64,000 nucleotides of DNA from Gammaproteobacteria bacterium. GTDB taxonomy: Bacteria; Pseudomonadota; Gammaproteobacteria; Steroidobacterales; Woeseiaceae. The notes beneath the pieces were generated by a model. That model had not been told where the DNA came from. It did no database searches and worked only from the letters and a program-made list of their open reading frames with translations. Position numbers and translations under genes: made by a program. Shown one piece after another: positions 37,913 through 46,590 of the stretch; positions within the stretch are counted from its first letter, which is position 1, and every line of letters starts with the position of its first letter. The stretch spans positions 83,445 through 147,444 of the forward strand of contig JAADHU010000019.1 of assembly GCA_013151645.1 (NCBI GenBank), in the 5' to 3' direction.

Positions 37913-38411
37913 GGTTGGCATCTTTTCCTTTTTCGGTTGCCATCGCGGCAAAGCGCAGCCGGGCGATCTTGTGGATTTCACCGATCGCTTTGGCCGCCTC
38001 CTCATCCCGTCCGTTTTGCAGGCGTTCCTCGAACGCCGCCAGAATCCTGTGCCGGTTACTGTTACGCACCGCCATCACGAACGGAAAGTGAAATTTCGCT
38101 TTGTACTGCTCATTCAATGACTGAAATCGTCGATACTCCTCCGGGGTACACTGATCGATGCCAGCACTGTGCTGCTCCTCGCTCGAATCCTCAGTCAACT
38201 CGCCGGATACGGCCGCTTTTCCCGCCAGGTCCGGGTGTGCACAAATCAACGCGAGTTTGACTTCGTCATCGGCATCGTCAACACATTGAGCGAACAACCT
38301 CGGCAGCGCCTCGTCCTCACCGGACAACGCGCTGTCGTAGACTTGCTCTGCGACCCAGGGCGAGTGCTCATAAATTCCACCATAACGTGCAACAAACTCT
38401 GCTCGCGTCAT
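37905..38411 (-). CDS. uraD: 2-oxo-4-hydroxy-4-carboxy-5-ureidoimidazoline (OHCU) decarboxylase
   Basis: UraD decarboxylates OHCU to (S)-allantoin, the step after UraH. The 168-residue all-helical protein has FVARYGGIYEHSPWVAE, LICAHPDLAGKAA (catalytic His region), EQHSAGIDQCTPEE and KFHFPFVMAVRN near the C-terminal half, all family landmarks. ATG 38411 overlaps the puuE stop by four bases. The longer open frame adds 19 residues that overlap puuE. Confidence 0.95.
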   Translation of the reverse strand: MTRAEFVARYGGIYEHSPWVAEQVYDSALSGEDEALPRLFAQCVDDADDEVKLALICAHPDLAGKAAVSGELTEDSSEEQHSAGIDQCTPEEYRRFQSLNEQYKAKFHFPFVMAVRNSNRHRILAAFEERLQNGRDEEAAKAIGEIHKIARLRFAAMATEKGKDANHE

Positions 38412-39325
38412 GAGCGTACGGCCGGATGCTGTTGCCGCCAATGCTCGGCGATATCGATACGGCGACACACCCAGACATCGGCGTGAGTGGCAATATGGTC
38501 GAGAAATCGCGCCACCGCCGCCGTTCTACCCGGCCGACCGGCCAGCCGGCAATGCAAACCGATCGACATCATTTTCGGCGCTTCGCCTCCCTCCGCGTAC
38601 AAATAGTCGAAGGTGTCTTTCATGTAGTCGAAAAACTGCTGTCCCGAATTGAAACCCTGTGCCGTGGTGAAGCGCATGTCGTTGACATCCAGTGTGTACG
38701 GAATCATCAGTTGCGGTACTGCAAAGGAGTAGTCCCAATACGGCAGGTCGTCGGCATAGGTATCGGCGTTGTAGAGAAAACCACCTTCTTCTGCGACCAG
38801 TCTGTGGCTGTTCGGGCCGCAGCGTCCCAGGTACCAGCCAAGCGGGCGTTCGCCGGTCAACGCGCCATGCAGCTCAATAGCCTGTTGCAAATGCGCGCGC
38901 TCGTCGTCCTCCGTTGCTGATTGATAGTCGATCCACCGATATCCGTGACTGGCGATTTCCCATTGGGCATCTTGCATGGCCTCAATGATCGCGGGGTTTC
39001 GCTCCAGAGCCATCGCCACCGCGAACACAGTCAGCGGCAATTCGCGTTCACTGAACAGGCGATGCAAGCGCCAGAAACCGGCCCGTGACCCGTATTCGTA
39101 CAACGACTCCATGTTCATGTGCCGTTGCCCGCGAATGGGTTGGGCACTGACGATTTCTGACAGAAACGCTTCCGACGCATCGTCACCGTGCAAAATACAG
39201 TTCTCGCCACCTTCCTCGTAGTTGATGACGAACTGCACCGCGATTCGGGCGCCGGCGGGCCAGCGCACGTCGGGACCGACGCGACCATAGCCTTGCATGT
39301 TGCGCGGATAGTTTTCCTTAGTCAT
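38408..39325 (-). CDS. puuE: Allantoinase PuuE (polysaccharide-deacetylase fold)
   Basis: PuuE hydrolyses allantoin to allantoate and is unrelated to the amidohydrolase-type AllB. The 305-residue protein has NYPRNMQGYGR at the start, FVINYEEGGENCILHGD, YGSRAGFWRLHRLF and ASHGYRWIDYQ, all conserved in PuuE. ATG 39325 overlaps the puuD stop by eight bases. Its presence with uraD, alc and allA makes the allantoin branch complete. Confidence 0.95.
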   Translation of the reverse strand: MTKENYPRNMQGYGRVGPDVRWPAGARIAVQFVINYEEGGENCILHGDDASEAFLSEIVSAQPIRGQRHMNMESLYEYGSRAGFWRLHRLFSERELPLTVFAVAMALERNPAIIEAMQDAQWEIASHGYRWIDYQSATEDDERAHLQQAIELHGALTGERPLGWYLGRCGPNSHRLVAEEGGFLYNADTYADDLPYWDYSFAVPQLMIPYTLDVNDMRFTTAQGFNSGQQFFDYMKDTFDYLYAEGGEAPKMMSIGLHCRLAGRPGRTAAVARFLDHIATHADVWVCRRIDIAEHWRQQHPAVRS

Positions 39326-40514
39326 TCGAACCACCCGTCACGCCGAGGTACCACGCGTCGATCATCAAACGTTCTTCTTCGCTGATGCCGGTCAGATTTC
39401 CGATTGGCATTGCACGGGTCACCACCGTTTGCTGATAGATGCGGTCCGCATCGGCAAGAATCTGCGCTTCACTGTCGAACATCACCCCGGCCGGAGCCGC
39501 CGGGAAAGCAACGTGCGTGGGTTCGGCTGAATGACAGGTAACGCAGCGATGTTCGATTACCGGACGGATATCGTCGAGACTTAACGCCACCGATGTCGTC
39601 GCTCTCGATTTCGGCGCCATGGCGATTGCCATCGCGATAATGATTAACGCTGCAATAACAATGGGGACCGGTGACGCATTGCCCTTGTGACGGGCGACAA
39701 AATAGATACGAATCAGTGCGCCGACCAACGAAATGGCGACCAGCACCAGCCAGTTGTATTCATGACCGAAGGTCATGGCGTAGTGATTGCTGGTCATGAC
39801 GAACAGGACCGGCAGAGTGAAATAAGTGTTGTGTACCGAACGCTGTTTGGCACGAATACCGTCCGCAGGATCCGGCGCCTCGCCGCGACCCGCGGCCTCG
39901 ACCATGCGTCGCTGCCCGGGAATAATGACAAAGAATACGTTGGCGACCATGATTGTGCCGAGCACGGCGCCGAAGTGAATATAAGCGCCCCGGCCGCTGT
40001 AGAGCTGGCACAGTCCCCAGGCCAGAAAAGTAACCAGCCCGAATAACACGACACCCAGTATATTGTCGTTTTTCCCCAGCGGGGACTTGCACAGTAAATC
40101 GTAAACAACCCAGCCGGCAAGCAGAATCAGCATCGCCGAAGCCACCGCAAAAGCCGGCGTCAGCTCGGCGACGGAGGGGTCGATCAGATAGACATCGGCG
40201 CCGTACCAATAGATCAGCGCGAGCATGAACATGCCCGTCAACCAGGTGGTATACGCCTCCCACTTGAACCAGTGCAACGTCTCCGGCAAAACCTTCGGTG
40301 CGACCTTGTACTTTTGTGCGTGGTAAAAACCGCCGCCGTGTACGGACCAGATCTCACCGCCCACGCCCTTTTCAGCATCGGCCGGCTGCTTTGGCGCCTC
40401 GAGATGATTGTCGAGCCAGATGAAATAAAATGATGCGCCGATCCACGCGATGCCGGTAATAAAATGTACCCAGCGTCCGAGAATATTCAGCCAATCCAGT
40501 AAATACGCTTCCAT
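39318..40514 (-). CDS. puuD: Urate hydroxylase PuuD with C-terminal cytochrome c domain
   Basis: PuuD is the membrane urate oxidase that converts urate to 5-hydroxyisourate and hands electrons to the respiratory chain instead of oxygen. The 398-residue product has about eight membrane helices (first at GRWVHFITGIAWIGASFYFIW) and a C-terminal c-type haem domain with CVTCHS near residue 325 and a possible axial Met in RAMPIGNL. No soluble uricase gene is present, which fits. It starts 13 bases after xdhC. Confidence 0.95.
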   Translation of the reverse strand: MEAYLLDWLNILGRWVHFITGIAWIGASFYFIWLDNHLEAPKQPADAEKGVGGEIWSVHGGGFYHAQKYKVAPKVLPETLHWFKWEAYTTWLTGMFMLALIYWYGADVYLIDPSVAELTPAFAVASAMLILLAGWVVYDLLCKSPLGKNDNILGVVLFGLVTFLAWGLCQLYSGRGAYIHFGAVLGTIMVANVFFVIIPGQRRMVEAAGRGEAPDPADGIRAKQRSVHNTYFTLPVLFVMTSNHYAMTFGHEYNWLVLVAISLVGALIRIYFVARHKGNASPVPIVIAALIIIAMAIAMAPKSRATTSVALSLDDIRPVIEHRCVTCHSAEPTHVAFPAAPAGVMFDSEAQILADADRIYQQTVVTRAMPIGNLTGISEEERLMIDAWYLGVTGGSND

Positions 40515-40527
40515 AAACCAACAACTC

Positions 40528-41586
40528 TTATAGGTGAGACACGTTCGCAGCCGAACAGCTGGTCTCGTTCAGACCAACCGCTTCACGCACCTGCAACAGC
40601 TCGGCGGCGACGGCGATCGCGATCTCTGGCGGCTTCTTCCCGCTGATGCCCGCGACGCCGATCGGGCAAATCAGTCGCTCGATATTCGCTACTTCGTCCT
40701 GACGCAGCCGTTTTGTGAAACGACGTTGTTTGGACAGCGACCCAATCAGCCCACAATACGCAAAATCTCCACGCTTTAGCACCGCACTGCAAATAGCGTA
40801 GTCCAACGGGTGACTGTGCGTCATGATCAGATAAAAAGCGTTTGCCGGCATCGCCGCTATTTCGCGTTCCGGCGTGTCTGTACGAATAGATTGCACATTG
40901 GCTGGCAGGCTCGCCGGCAAGACTTTACGCCGGCTGTCAATCCAGCGAATATCGCAATCCAGTGTTGCGAGCATTGCGACGATGGCTGTACCCACATGGC
41001 CGGCACCGAAAACGGCGATATCGAACCCGGCCGCCGTAATCGGTTCGATCAACACACTGTGCTTCGCCGTCAGTTTCAGGTTACGCGCGTGCCCGTCGTT
41101 TAAAGCCTGTTCCGCCGCGTCCGTTATGGCGCCCTCGAACTTGCCGGCTACTCGTAACTCGTCCGGCCGAACCGTTGTCCTGACAATGTCACCACCGTTT
41201 GCCAGTCGAGTGAGCATCAATGCCGCTTGTCCGCAACGGTAGGCATGCAACAGGTCATCGAACCAGCCGCTACCAGCAACACATTCCTCGAACAGGATAT
41301 CGACGACACCACCGCAGCACTGGCCACAATTGGCGCCCAGCGGAAATCGGCGCAACAGGCGAATATCGGTATCCGTGTCTGCGTCGCGCAAGAGTCCACA
41401 GGCGATTTGCGTGCACTGATACTCCAGTTGCCCGCCGCCGATCGTTCCCAGGGTATCGCGGGACGACACCCGCATCTTCGCACCGATTTCTCGCGGCGCG
41501 GAACCGCGCACATCCGCAACCGTCACGATAATGGCGCGCTCACCCGCTTCTCTGCTGCGCTGCAGATCGTCGATCCATTCATGCAT
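40528..41586 (-). CDS. xdhC: Xanthine dehydrogenase accessory protein XdhC
   Basis: XdhC binds molybdenum cofactor, assists its sulfuration and inserts it into XdhB. The 352-residue protein has an N-terminal XdhC/CoxI domain (VRGSAPREIGAKMRV, GTIGGGQLEYQ, GANCGQCCGG with cysteines) and a Rossmann-like C-terminal half (VFGAGHVGTAIVAML, THSHPLDYAI, GLIGSLSKQRR). ATG 41586 overlaps the xdhB stop by eight bases; the open frame runs 38 residues further as a basic shadow of xdhB. Confidence 0.93.
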   Translation of the reverse strand: MHEWIDDLQRSREAGERAIIVTVADVRGSAPREIGAKMRVSSRDTLGTIGGGQLEYQCTQIACGLLRDADTDTDIRLLRRFPLGANCGQCCGGVVDILFEECVAGSGWFDDLLHAYRCGQAALMLTRLANGGDIVRTTVRPDELRVAGKFEGAITDAAEQALNDGHARNLKLTAKHSVLIEPITAAGFDIAVFGAGHVGTAIVAMLATLDCDIRWIDSRRKVLPASLPANVQSIRTDTPEREIAAMPANAFYLIMTHSHPLDYAICSAVLKRGDFAYCGLIGSLSKQRRFTKRLRQDEVANIERLICPIGVAGISGKKPPEIAIAVAAELLQVREAVGLNETSCSAANVSHL

Positions 41587-43912
41587 GGTCTGTTGTATCC
41601 GTGCACTGCAGTGCACGCACCGCATTGAGAACAGATTCAGGAGTCGCCGGCGCCTGCAACAAGACAGCCTGCCCATCGCTCGCCGTGCTAGCCACAGCAT
41701 CTTTCAGTGCATGGTAAACCGATAGCGCCAGCATTAACGGCGGCTCTCCAACGGCCTTGGAACGGAAAACCGTTTCCTCACGGTTCGCAGCCGATTCCAG
41801 GATATCTACTCGAAAGTCGATCGGCACATCCGAACTTGTCGGAATCTTGTAAGTCGATGGTGCATGGGTCTTCAGCTCGCCCCGCTCATTCCACCAGAGT
41901 TCCTCGGTCGTCAGCCAGCCGGCCCCCTGAATAAATCCACCTTCGATCTGACCTTTGTCGATGGCAGGATTCAACGACTGGCCACAATCGTGCAGAATAT
42001 CGACGCGCAGCAGACGATTTTCACCGGTCAGCGTATCGATAACAACTTCGGCAACGGCCGCACCGTACGTGTAGTAGTAAAACGGGCGCCCGCTGAATGT
42101 TTCCCGATCGTAGTGAATTTTCGGTGTTTTGTAGAAACCGGTGGCCGACAACGACGTGCGTGCGAACCACGCCAGACGAACGAGTTCTTTGAACGGCATG
42201 GCATTGTCGCCAACCAGAACTTCGTTCCTCTTGAAGACAACCTCCGCTTCTGCCACGCCGAAATGCTCGGCTGCAAACCGGCTAAGACGACCTTTGATCT
42301 TCCGTGCCGCAGCCTGCGCCGCTTTACCGTTCAAATCCGAACCGCTCGACGCCGCCGTCGCGGATGCGTTCGGCACCTTGCTTGTATCCGACGCGGTGAT
42401 TTTGATCTGATCAATGTCGATCTGCAGTTCCTCCGCCACCACCTGTGCCACCTTGGTGAAGAGTCCCTGCCCCATTTCAGTACCGCCGTGATTGAGATGC
42501 ACAGTACCATCGGTGTAGATATGCAACAGCGCGCCCGCCTGGTTCAGGTGCGTCGCTGTGAAGGAAATTCCAAACTTGATCGGCGTCAGTGCAATACCGC
42601 GCTTCAGAACCTCGTTTTGTGCATTGAACGACCGGATCTCGGCCACTCTCGAGAGGTAATCCGACGACGCATGCAATTGCTCGACCAGTTCGGCGATGAT
42701 GTTATCTTCGACCTTCTGCCCATAGGGTGTGATGTCTCTTTCACCGACACCGTAAAAATTCCGGCGACGCACGTCCAACGCGTCAATACCCAGGCAGCGA
42801 GCAACGTCGTCTATCACACATTCGATAGCAAACATTCCCTGCGGCCCGCCGAAACCGCGAAACGCGGTATTCGATACCGTATTCGTTTTACAGCGATGAG
42901 AAATTACGTTGAGATTGGGCAGGTAGTAGGCGTTATCACAATGAAACATGGTGCGATCATTGATTGCGCCCGATAAATCGGCGGACATACCGCAGCGCGA
43001 TGCGAATACGAATTCGACCGCTCCGATATTGCCGTCGTCGTCAAAGCCGACGTCGTAGTCGATGATGAAATCGTGACGTTTGCCCGTTAACCTCATGTCA
43101 TCGTCGCGGTCGAGGCGCAGTTTGCAGGCGCGGCCCGTACGTTGTGTCATCAGTGCGGCAATGCACGCGATCAATGCGGGCTGGCTTTCCTTGCCGCCGA
43201 ATGCACCGCCCATCCTCCGGCATTCAACCACCACGTCTTTCGCTTGTTTGCCGGTCGCCGCTGCCACCAGTGTTTGCAGTTCACCCGGATGTTGCGTCGA
43301 ACTGAAAATGAACAGATCACCGTCGTCGCGCGGCAACGCCATGGCAATCTGGCCTTCAAGGTAGAACTGATCCTGCCCGCCAAGATGCACCCGTCCCTGA
43401 AGCCGGTTTTGCGCGACCTTGAGGGCACTTCTGCTGTCACCGCGAGTCAGTGTTTCGCTCGGCAGAACAAATGATTTTTTCTCAACAGCCTCGAGCGGAT
43501 CGAGAACGGCGTCCATATCTTCATAGTCGACTATCGCAAGTCGCGCCGCCTTACGCGCGGCATCAACGGTTTCTGCGGCCACCGCGAAGATAGATTGACC
43601 GACGTATTGCACCCGGTTCGGGGCGAATATCGGATCATCGTGAACGACCGGACCACAGTTATTCTCACCCGGAATATCATCGACAAGAATGACGTCAACC
43701 ACGCCGACCGCACTTCGAACCGGCTGCAGGTCAATGCTCTTTATTCGCGCGTGAGCTCGTTCGCTCATACCGATCGCAAGGTGCAAGAGATCACGCGGTT
43801 CTGCGATGTCATCCGTGTAACTTGCTTCGCCGCTAACATGCAGATGTGCGCTGTCGTGAGGGATAGACGAACCGACCGAGCCCTTCACGTTGGATAGTGG
43901 CGAATCAGGCAC
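41579..43912 (-). CDS. xdhB: Xanthine dehydrogenase large (molybdopterin) subunit
   Basis: XdhB hydroxylates hypoxanthine and xanthine to urate. The 777-residue product has the molybdopterin-binding segments FRGFGGPQGM, GTEMGQGLFTKVAQVVAEE and, near the end, SKAVGEPPLMLALSVYHAL with the catalytic Glu. I place the start at GTG 43912, overlapping the xdhA stop by eight bases (GTGCCTGA). The open frame continues 79 residues upstream, but those residues are cysteine- and arginine-rich and antiparallel to nothing sensible; they are xdhA in another frame. Confidence 0.95.
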   Translation of the reverse strand: MPDSPLSNVKGSVGSSIPHDSAHLHVSGEASYTDDIAEPRDLLHLAIGMSERAHARIKSIDLQPVRSAVGVVDVILVDDIPGENNCGPVVHDDPIFAPNRVQYVGQSIFAVAAETVDAARKAARLAIVDYEDMDAVLDPLEAVEKKSFVLPSETLTRGDSRSALKVAQNRLQGRVHLGGQDQFYLEGQIAMALPRDDGDLFIFSSTQHPGELQTLVAAATGKQAKDVVVECRRMGGAFGGKESQPALIACIAALMTQRTGRACKLRLDRDDDMRLTGKRHDFIIDYDVGFDDDGNIGAVEFVFASRCGMSADLSGAINDRTMFHCDNAYYLPNLNVISHRCKTNTVSNTAFRGFGGPQGMFAIECVIDDVARCLGIDALDVRRRNFYGVGERDITPYGQKVEDNIIAELVEQLHASSDYLSRVAEIRSFNAQNEVLKRGIALTPIKFGISFTATHLNQAGALLHIYTDGTVHLNHGGTEMGQGLFTKVAQVVAEELQIDIDQIKITASDTSKVPNASATAASSGSDLNGKAAQAAARKIKGRLSRFAAEHFGVAEAEVVFKRNEVLVGDNAMPFKELVRLAWFARTSLSATGFYKTPKIHYDRETFSGRPFYYYTYGAAVAEVVIDTLTGENRLLRVDILHDCGQSLNPAIDKGQIEGGFIQGAGWLTTEELWWNERGELKTHAPSTYKIPTSSDVPIDFRVDILESAANREETVFRSKAVGEPPLMLALSVYHALKDAVASTASDGQAVLLQAPATPESVLNAVRALQCTDTTDHA

Positions 43913-45431
43913 GATTGTACCCGTACACCCTTTCGGTCTCGGCGCCGGTACTCTCCAGATAAAATCGCAGCAACAGATTGCGGCACACCTGCATGCGGTA
44001 TTCCGCACTCGCGCGCATATCGTCGATAGGTTGAAAATCTGCATCGAGCACATTGATCGCAGCGTCGATCGTTGCACGTTCGAACGCTTTGCCGAGCAGC
44101 ATCTGCTCACACTGTTTAGCCCGTTTCGGTATGGCCGCCAAACCGCCATACGCCACTCGTGCGGTTACGATTTCATCACCATCGAGCCCGATACAGAAGG
44201 CCGCACAAATGGCCGAAATATCCTGGTCGAAGCGCTTTGATACTTTATAGGTTTGCAGGCCGGAACTGCTTGCCGGCAGGGGCACACGAATCTTTTCCAG
44301 GAATTCCCCCGGCTGCAACGCGGTCGCCTGATAACCCACATAGTACTCATCGAGCGGCAGCTCCCGCTGCTGCTGCCCCTCGCGCAATACCAACACGGTA
44401 TCCAGCGCGAGCAATGCCGGCATCGAATCGCCGATCGGCGAAGCGTTGGCGATATTGCCCCCCAAGGTGCCGGCGTTGCGTATGGGCGGCGAAGCGAAAC
44501 GAACGAATAATTCCTGCAGCGCCGGAAAGTGTTCCACCAACACAGGCATAACGTCACTCAAAGTAGCGGCAGCACCAATTTCGATGTGCGTTGCGGAAAC
44601 CGAAATGTTTCGCAGTTCCGCCACGTTGCCCAGGTAAATAATCTCATCGAGCTCACGATGTCGCTTTGTCACCCAGAGACCGACATCGGTACCACCGGCA
44701 AGCAGGGTTGAATCGGGCTTAGCCTGGATGAGATCGGCAAGCTCGGCGACAGATCGAGGTGAACTGAGGCGACGACCCGCCTGTTTAATGGCCAGGTTAT
44801 TCGTGCGTCTGATCGATTTAAGTTTCGAAATTTTTTCCTGCAACGGTTTTTCGGTATTAGTGCCCTTCGCGCCGAGCAACCAGTCGTCCGATGCATCGCG
44901 TTGACTGCTTTCGTCATACATTGCCAGGGCGGCGTCGACGATCGGGCGATAACCCGTACAGCGACAAAGATTGCCGGCGAGCGCGTCATCGACGTCGAGC
45001 CGGGTCGGCGACGCATTGTTCTTGTACAGCGCCAGAAGGGACATGACAAAACCCGGCGTGCAAAAGCCGCACTGCGAACCGTGACAGTCGACCATCGCTT
45101 TTTGTACCGGATGCAGCGATCCGTCCTTGCCGCGCAAACTCTCGACCGTGATGAGTTCTTTGCCATCAAGAGTGGCCAGGAACTGAATGCAGGAATTGAC
45201 GGCACGTACACGAACCGATTCGCCGTCGTGATCGAGCTCTGCTACGACCACCGTGCAAGCGCCACAATCGCCTTCGGCGCAACCTTCCTTGGTACCGGTG
45301 CGACGCAAGTCTTCACGTAAATACTGCAGCACTGTACGAGTCGGATCGACATCGTTGATCTCGATGATCTCGCCATCGAGCAAGAAAGAAATCTTCTCCG
45401 CCGCCGGTTTGTCAGATGAACTCGGGTGCAT
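43905..45431 (-). CDS. xdhA: Xanthine dehydrogenase small subunit (2Fe-2S and FAD)
   Basis: XdhA carries electrons from XdhB to NAD+. The 508-residue protein has two [2Fe-2S] domains, first EGCAEGDCGACTVVV (about 55-69) and second SQCGFCTPGFVMSL with LCRCTGYRPI, then a CO-dehydrogenase-type FAD domain (LLAGGTDVGLWVTK and GGNIANASPIGDSMPALLALD) and a C-terminal clamp domain. The start is ATG 45431, 21 bases after uraH. Confidence 0.96.
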   Translation of the reverse strand: MHPSSSDKPAAEKISFLLDGEIIEINDVDPTRTVLQYLREDLRRTGTKEGCAEGDCGACTVVVAELDHDGESVRVRAVNSCIQFLATLDGKELITVESLRGKDGSLHPVQKAMVDCHGSQCGFCTPGFVMSLLALYKNNASPTRLDVDDALAGNLCRCTGYRPIVDAALAMYDESSQRDASDDWLLGAKGTNTEKPLQEKISKLKSIRRTNNLAIKQAGRRLSSPRSVAELADLIQAKPDSTLLAGGTDVGLWVTKRHRELDEIIYLGNVAELRNISVSATHIEIGAAATLSDVMPVLVEHFPALQELFVRFASPPIRNAGTLGGNIANASPIGDSMPALLALDTVLVLREGQQQRELPLDEYYVGYQATALQPGEFLEKIRVPLPASSSGLQTYKVSKRFDQDISAICAAFCIGLDGDEIVTARVAYGGLAAIPKRAKQCEQMLLGKAFERATIDAAINVLDADFQPIDDMRASAEYRMQVCRNLLLRFYLESTGAETERVYGYNRA

Positions 45432-45452
45432 ATCGCCTGCCTGGAAAATTAC

Positions 45453-45806
45453 TCAGCTGCCACGGTACGTTGAGTAGCTCCAGGGCGACACAAGCAATGG
45501 CACATGGTACTTCTCGCCGTCTTTGACCGAGAAACGAATCACTATTTCGCCGAGAAAGGGCGGCTCGTCGGTCTCGAGACCCGTTGCCGCAAAATAGTCG
45601 CCGACGGAGAATTCGAGTTCGTATTGCCCGGCGCGAAACGTCTCGTCACTCAACAAGGGGACATCGGTACGACCATCGTCGTTGGTGACCGTATTGGCGA
45701 CCAAATGACGTTCTCCCTGCAAAGCGAACAGTTTAACGCGGATACCGGCGCCGGGCCGACCGTGCGCAGTATCCAGTATGTGTGTTGTCAGTCGTCCCGT
45801 CGTCAT
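45453..45806 (-). CDS. uraH: 5-Hydroxyisourate hydrolase (transthyretin-like)
   Basis: UraH hydrolyses 5-hydroxyisourate, the PuuD product, to OHCU. The 117-residue protein has the N-terminal THILDTAHGRPGAGI, the DGRTD loop and the C-terminal YRGS tetrapeptide that marks HIU hydrolases and separates them from true transthyretins. It has no PTS or signal sequence. It is the first gene of the purine operon, and its promoter must lie in the 190-base gap shared with the divergent gene at 45997. Confidence 0.96.
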   Translation of the reverse strand: MTTGRLTTHILDTAHGRPGAGIRVKLFALQGERHLVANTVTNDDGRTDVPLLSDETFRAGQYELEFSVGDYFAATGLETDEPPFLGEIVIRFSVKDGEKYHVPLLVSPWSYSTYRGS

Positions 45807-45962
45807 TCTTTGGCTATTCCCGAGGATGTGTGTTGACCGTTATATCGTCGTCGTATTCGGACAGCGTCGTTGGTCGCTGGCCTGTCGCGCAATGATATAC
45901 CAGTCCGTCGCCCAGCTCGCATTCTGCCTGGGGAATACTTGACGAGCAGCCTGTGCTAGTTT

Positions 45963-45993
45963 GCCCCCCTGAACATCATCGAAACCGGGGGGC
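45963..45993 (+). promoter_or_regulatory. G6/C6 hairpin covering the Shine-Dalgarno region
   Basis: GCCCCCC (45963-45969) and GGGGGGC (45987-45993) form a perfect seven-pair stem with a 17-base loop. The G-run ends four bases before ATG 45997 and is the only Shine-Dalgarno-like purine tract for that gene. Folding would hide it. Whether anything opens it is unknown. Confidence 0.45.
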
Positions 45994-45996
45994 GTG

Positions 45997-46590
45997 ATGC
46001 AAGATAATCCGATAACGCGGCGGCGTTTCATGGGCAATTCGGGCGCCTTGGCCGGCAGTTCATTACTCCGAATCAGCGTGCCAGCCGCATTGGCACTGGC
46101 AGAAACAGCCTGCACCGCACGCGACGAAGCGCACGCCTACCAAACTCTGACGTCGGCCGAGGCTCGGGAACTGGACGCAATCTCGGCCCGTATCCTGCCG
46201 ACCACAGACACGCCGGGTGCGCGGGAAGCAGGCGTCGTGTATTTCTTCGACACTGTTCTCGGCGACCAGTTCGCCGGCCAATTGGGCGGATTTCGCGCCC
46301 TGATGGGGCAGTTTCTGGGCGGTATTGAAGGCCGCTTCGCCGGCGCGAAAATGTTTTCGGACCTGAATGAGACCGATCAGGACGCCTATCTCACCGACCA
46401 TGACAAGACGCCCTTTTTTGGCATGCTGCACGCCTTCACCATGATGGGTTTTTTCGCCATGAGTTCCTACGGCGGCAACAAGGACAACATCGGCTGGAAG
46501 CTGATCGGCTTCGATGGTCGTGGCGCCGCCCAACCACCTTTTGGTTACTACGACGCACAGTACATGCAGGGAGAGCGGGATGACGACTGA
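45997..46590 (+). CDS. Gluconate 2-dehydrogenase subunit 3 family protein, Tat-exported
   Basis: The 197-residue product has a twin-arginine signal (ITRRRFMGNSGALAGSSLLRIS). Its body resembles subunit 3 of membrane sugar dehydrogenases (TSAEARELDAISARILPTTDTPGAREAGVVYFFD; MLHAFTMMGFFAMSSYGGN). The small subunit typically carries its flavoprotein partner through the Tat system to the periplasm. A GTG at 45994 is an equally placed alternative start. It overlaps the GMC oxidoreductase gene by eleven bases. Confidence 0.9.
   Translation: MQDNPITRRRFMGNSGALAGSSLLRISVPAALALAETACTARDEAHAYQTLTSAEARELDAISARILPTTDTPGAREAGVVYFFDTVLGDQFAGQLGGFRALMGQFLGGIEGRFAGAKMFSDLNETDQDAYLTDHDKTPFFGMLHAFTMMGFFAMSSYGGNKDNIGWKLIGFDGRGAAQPPFGYYDAQYMQGERDDD

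Noticed and set aside
41864..42976. A 370-codon open frame antisense to xdhB
   Set aside because: xdhB has strong molybdopterin motifs across this stretch. The opposite frame shows no domain and has shadow-like composition.
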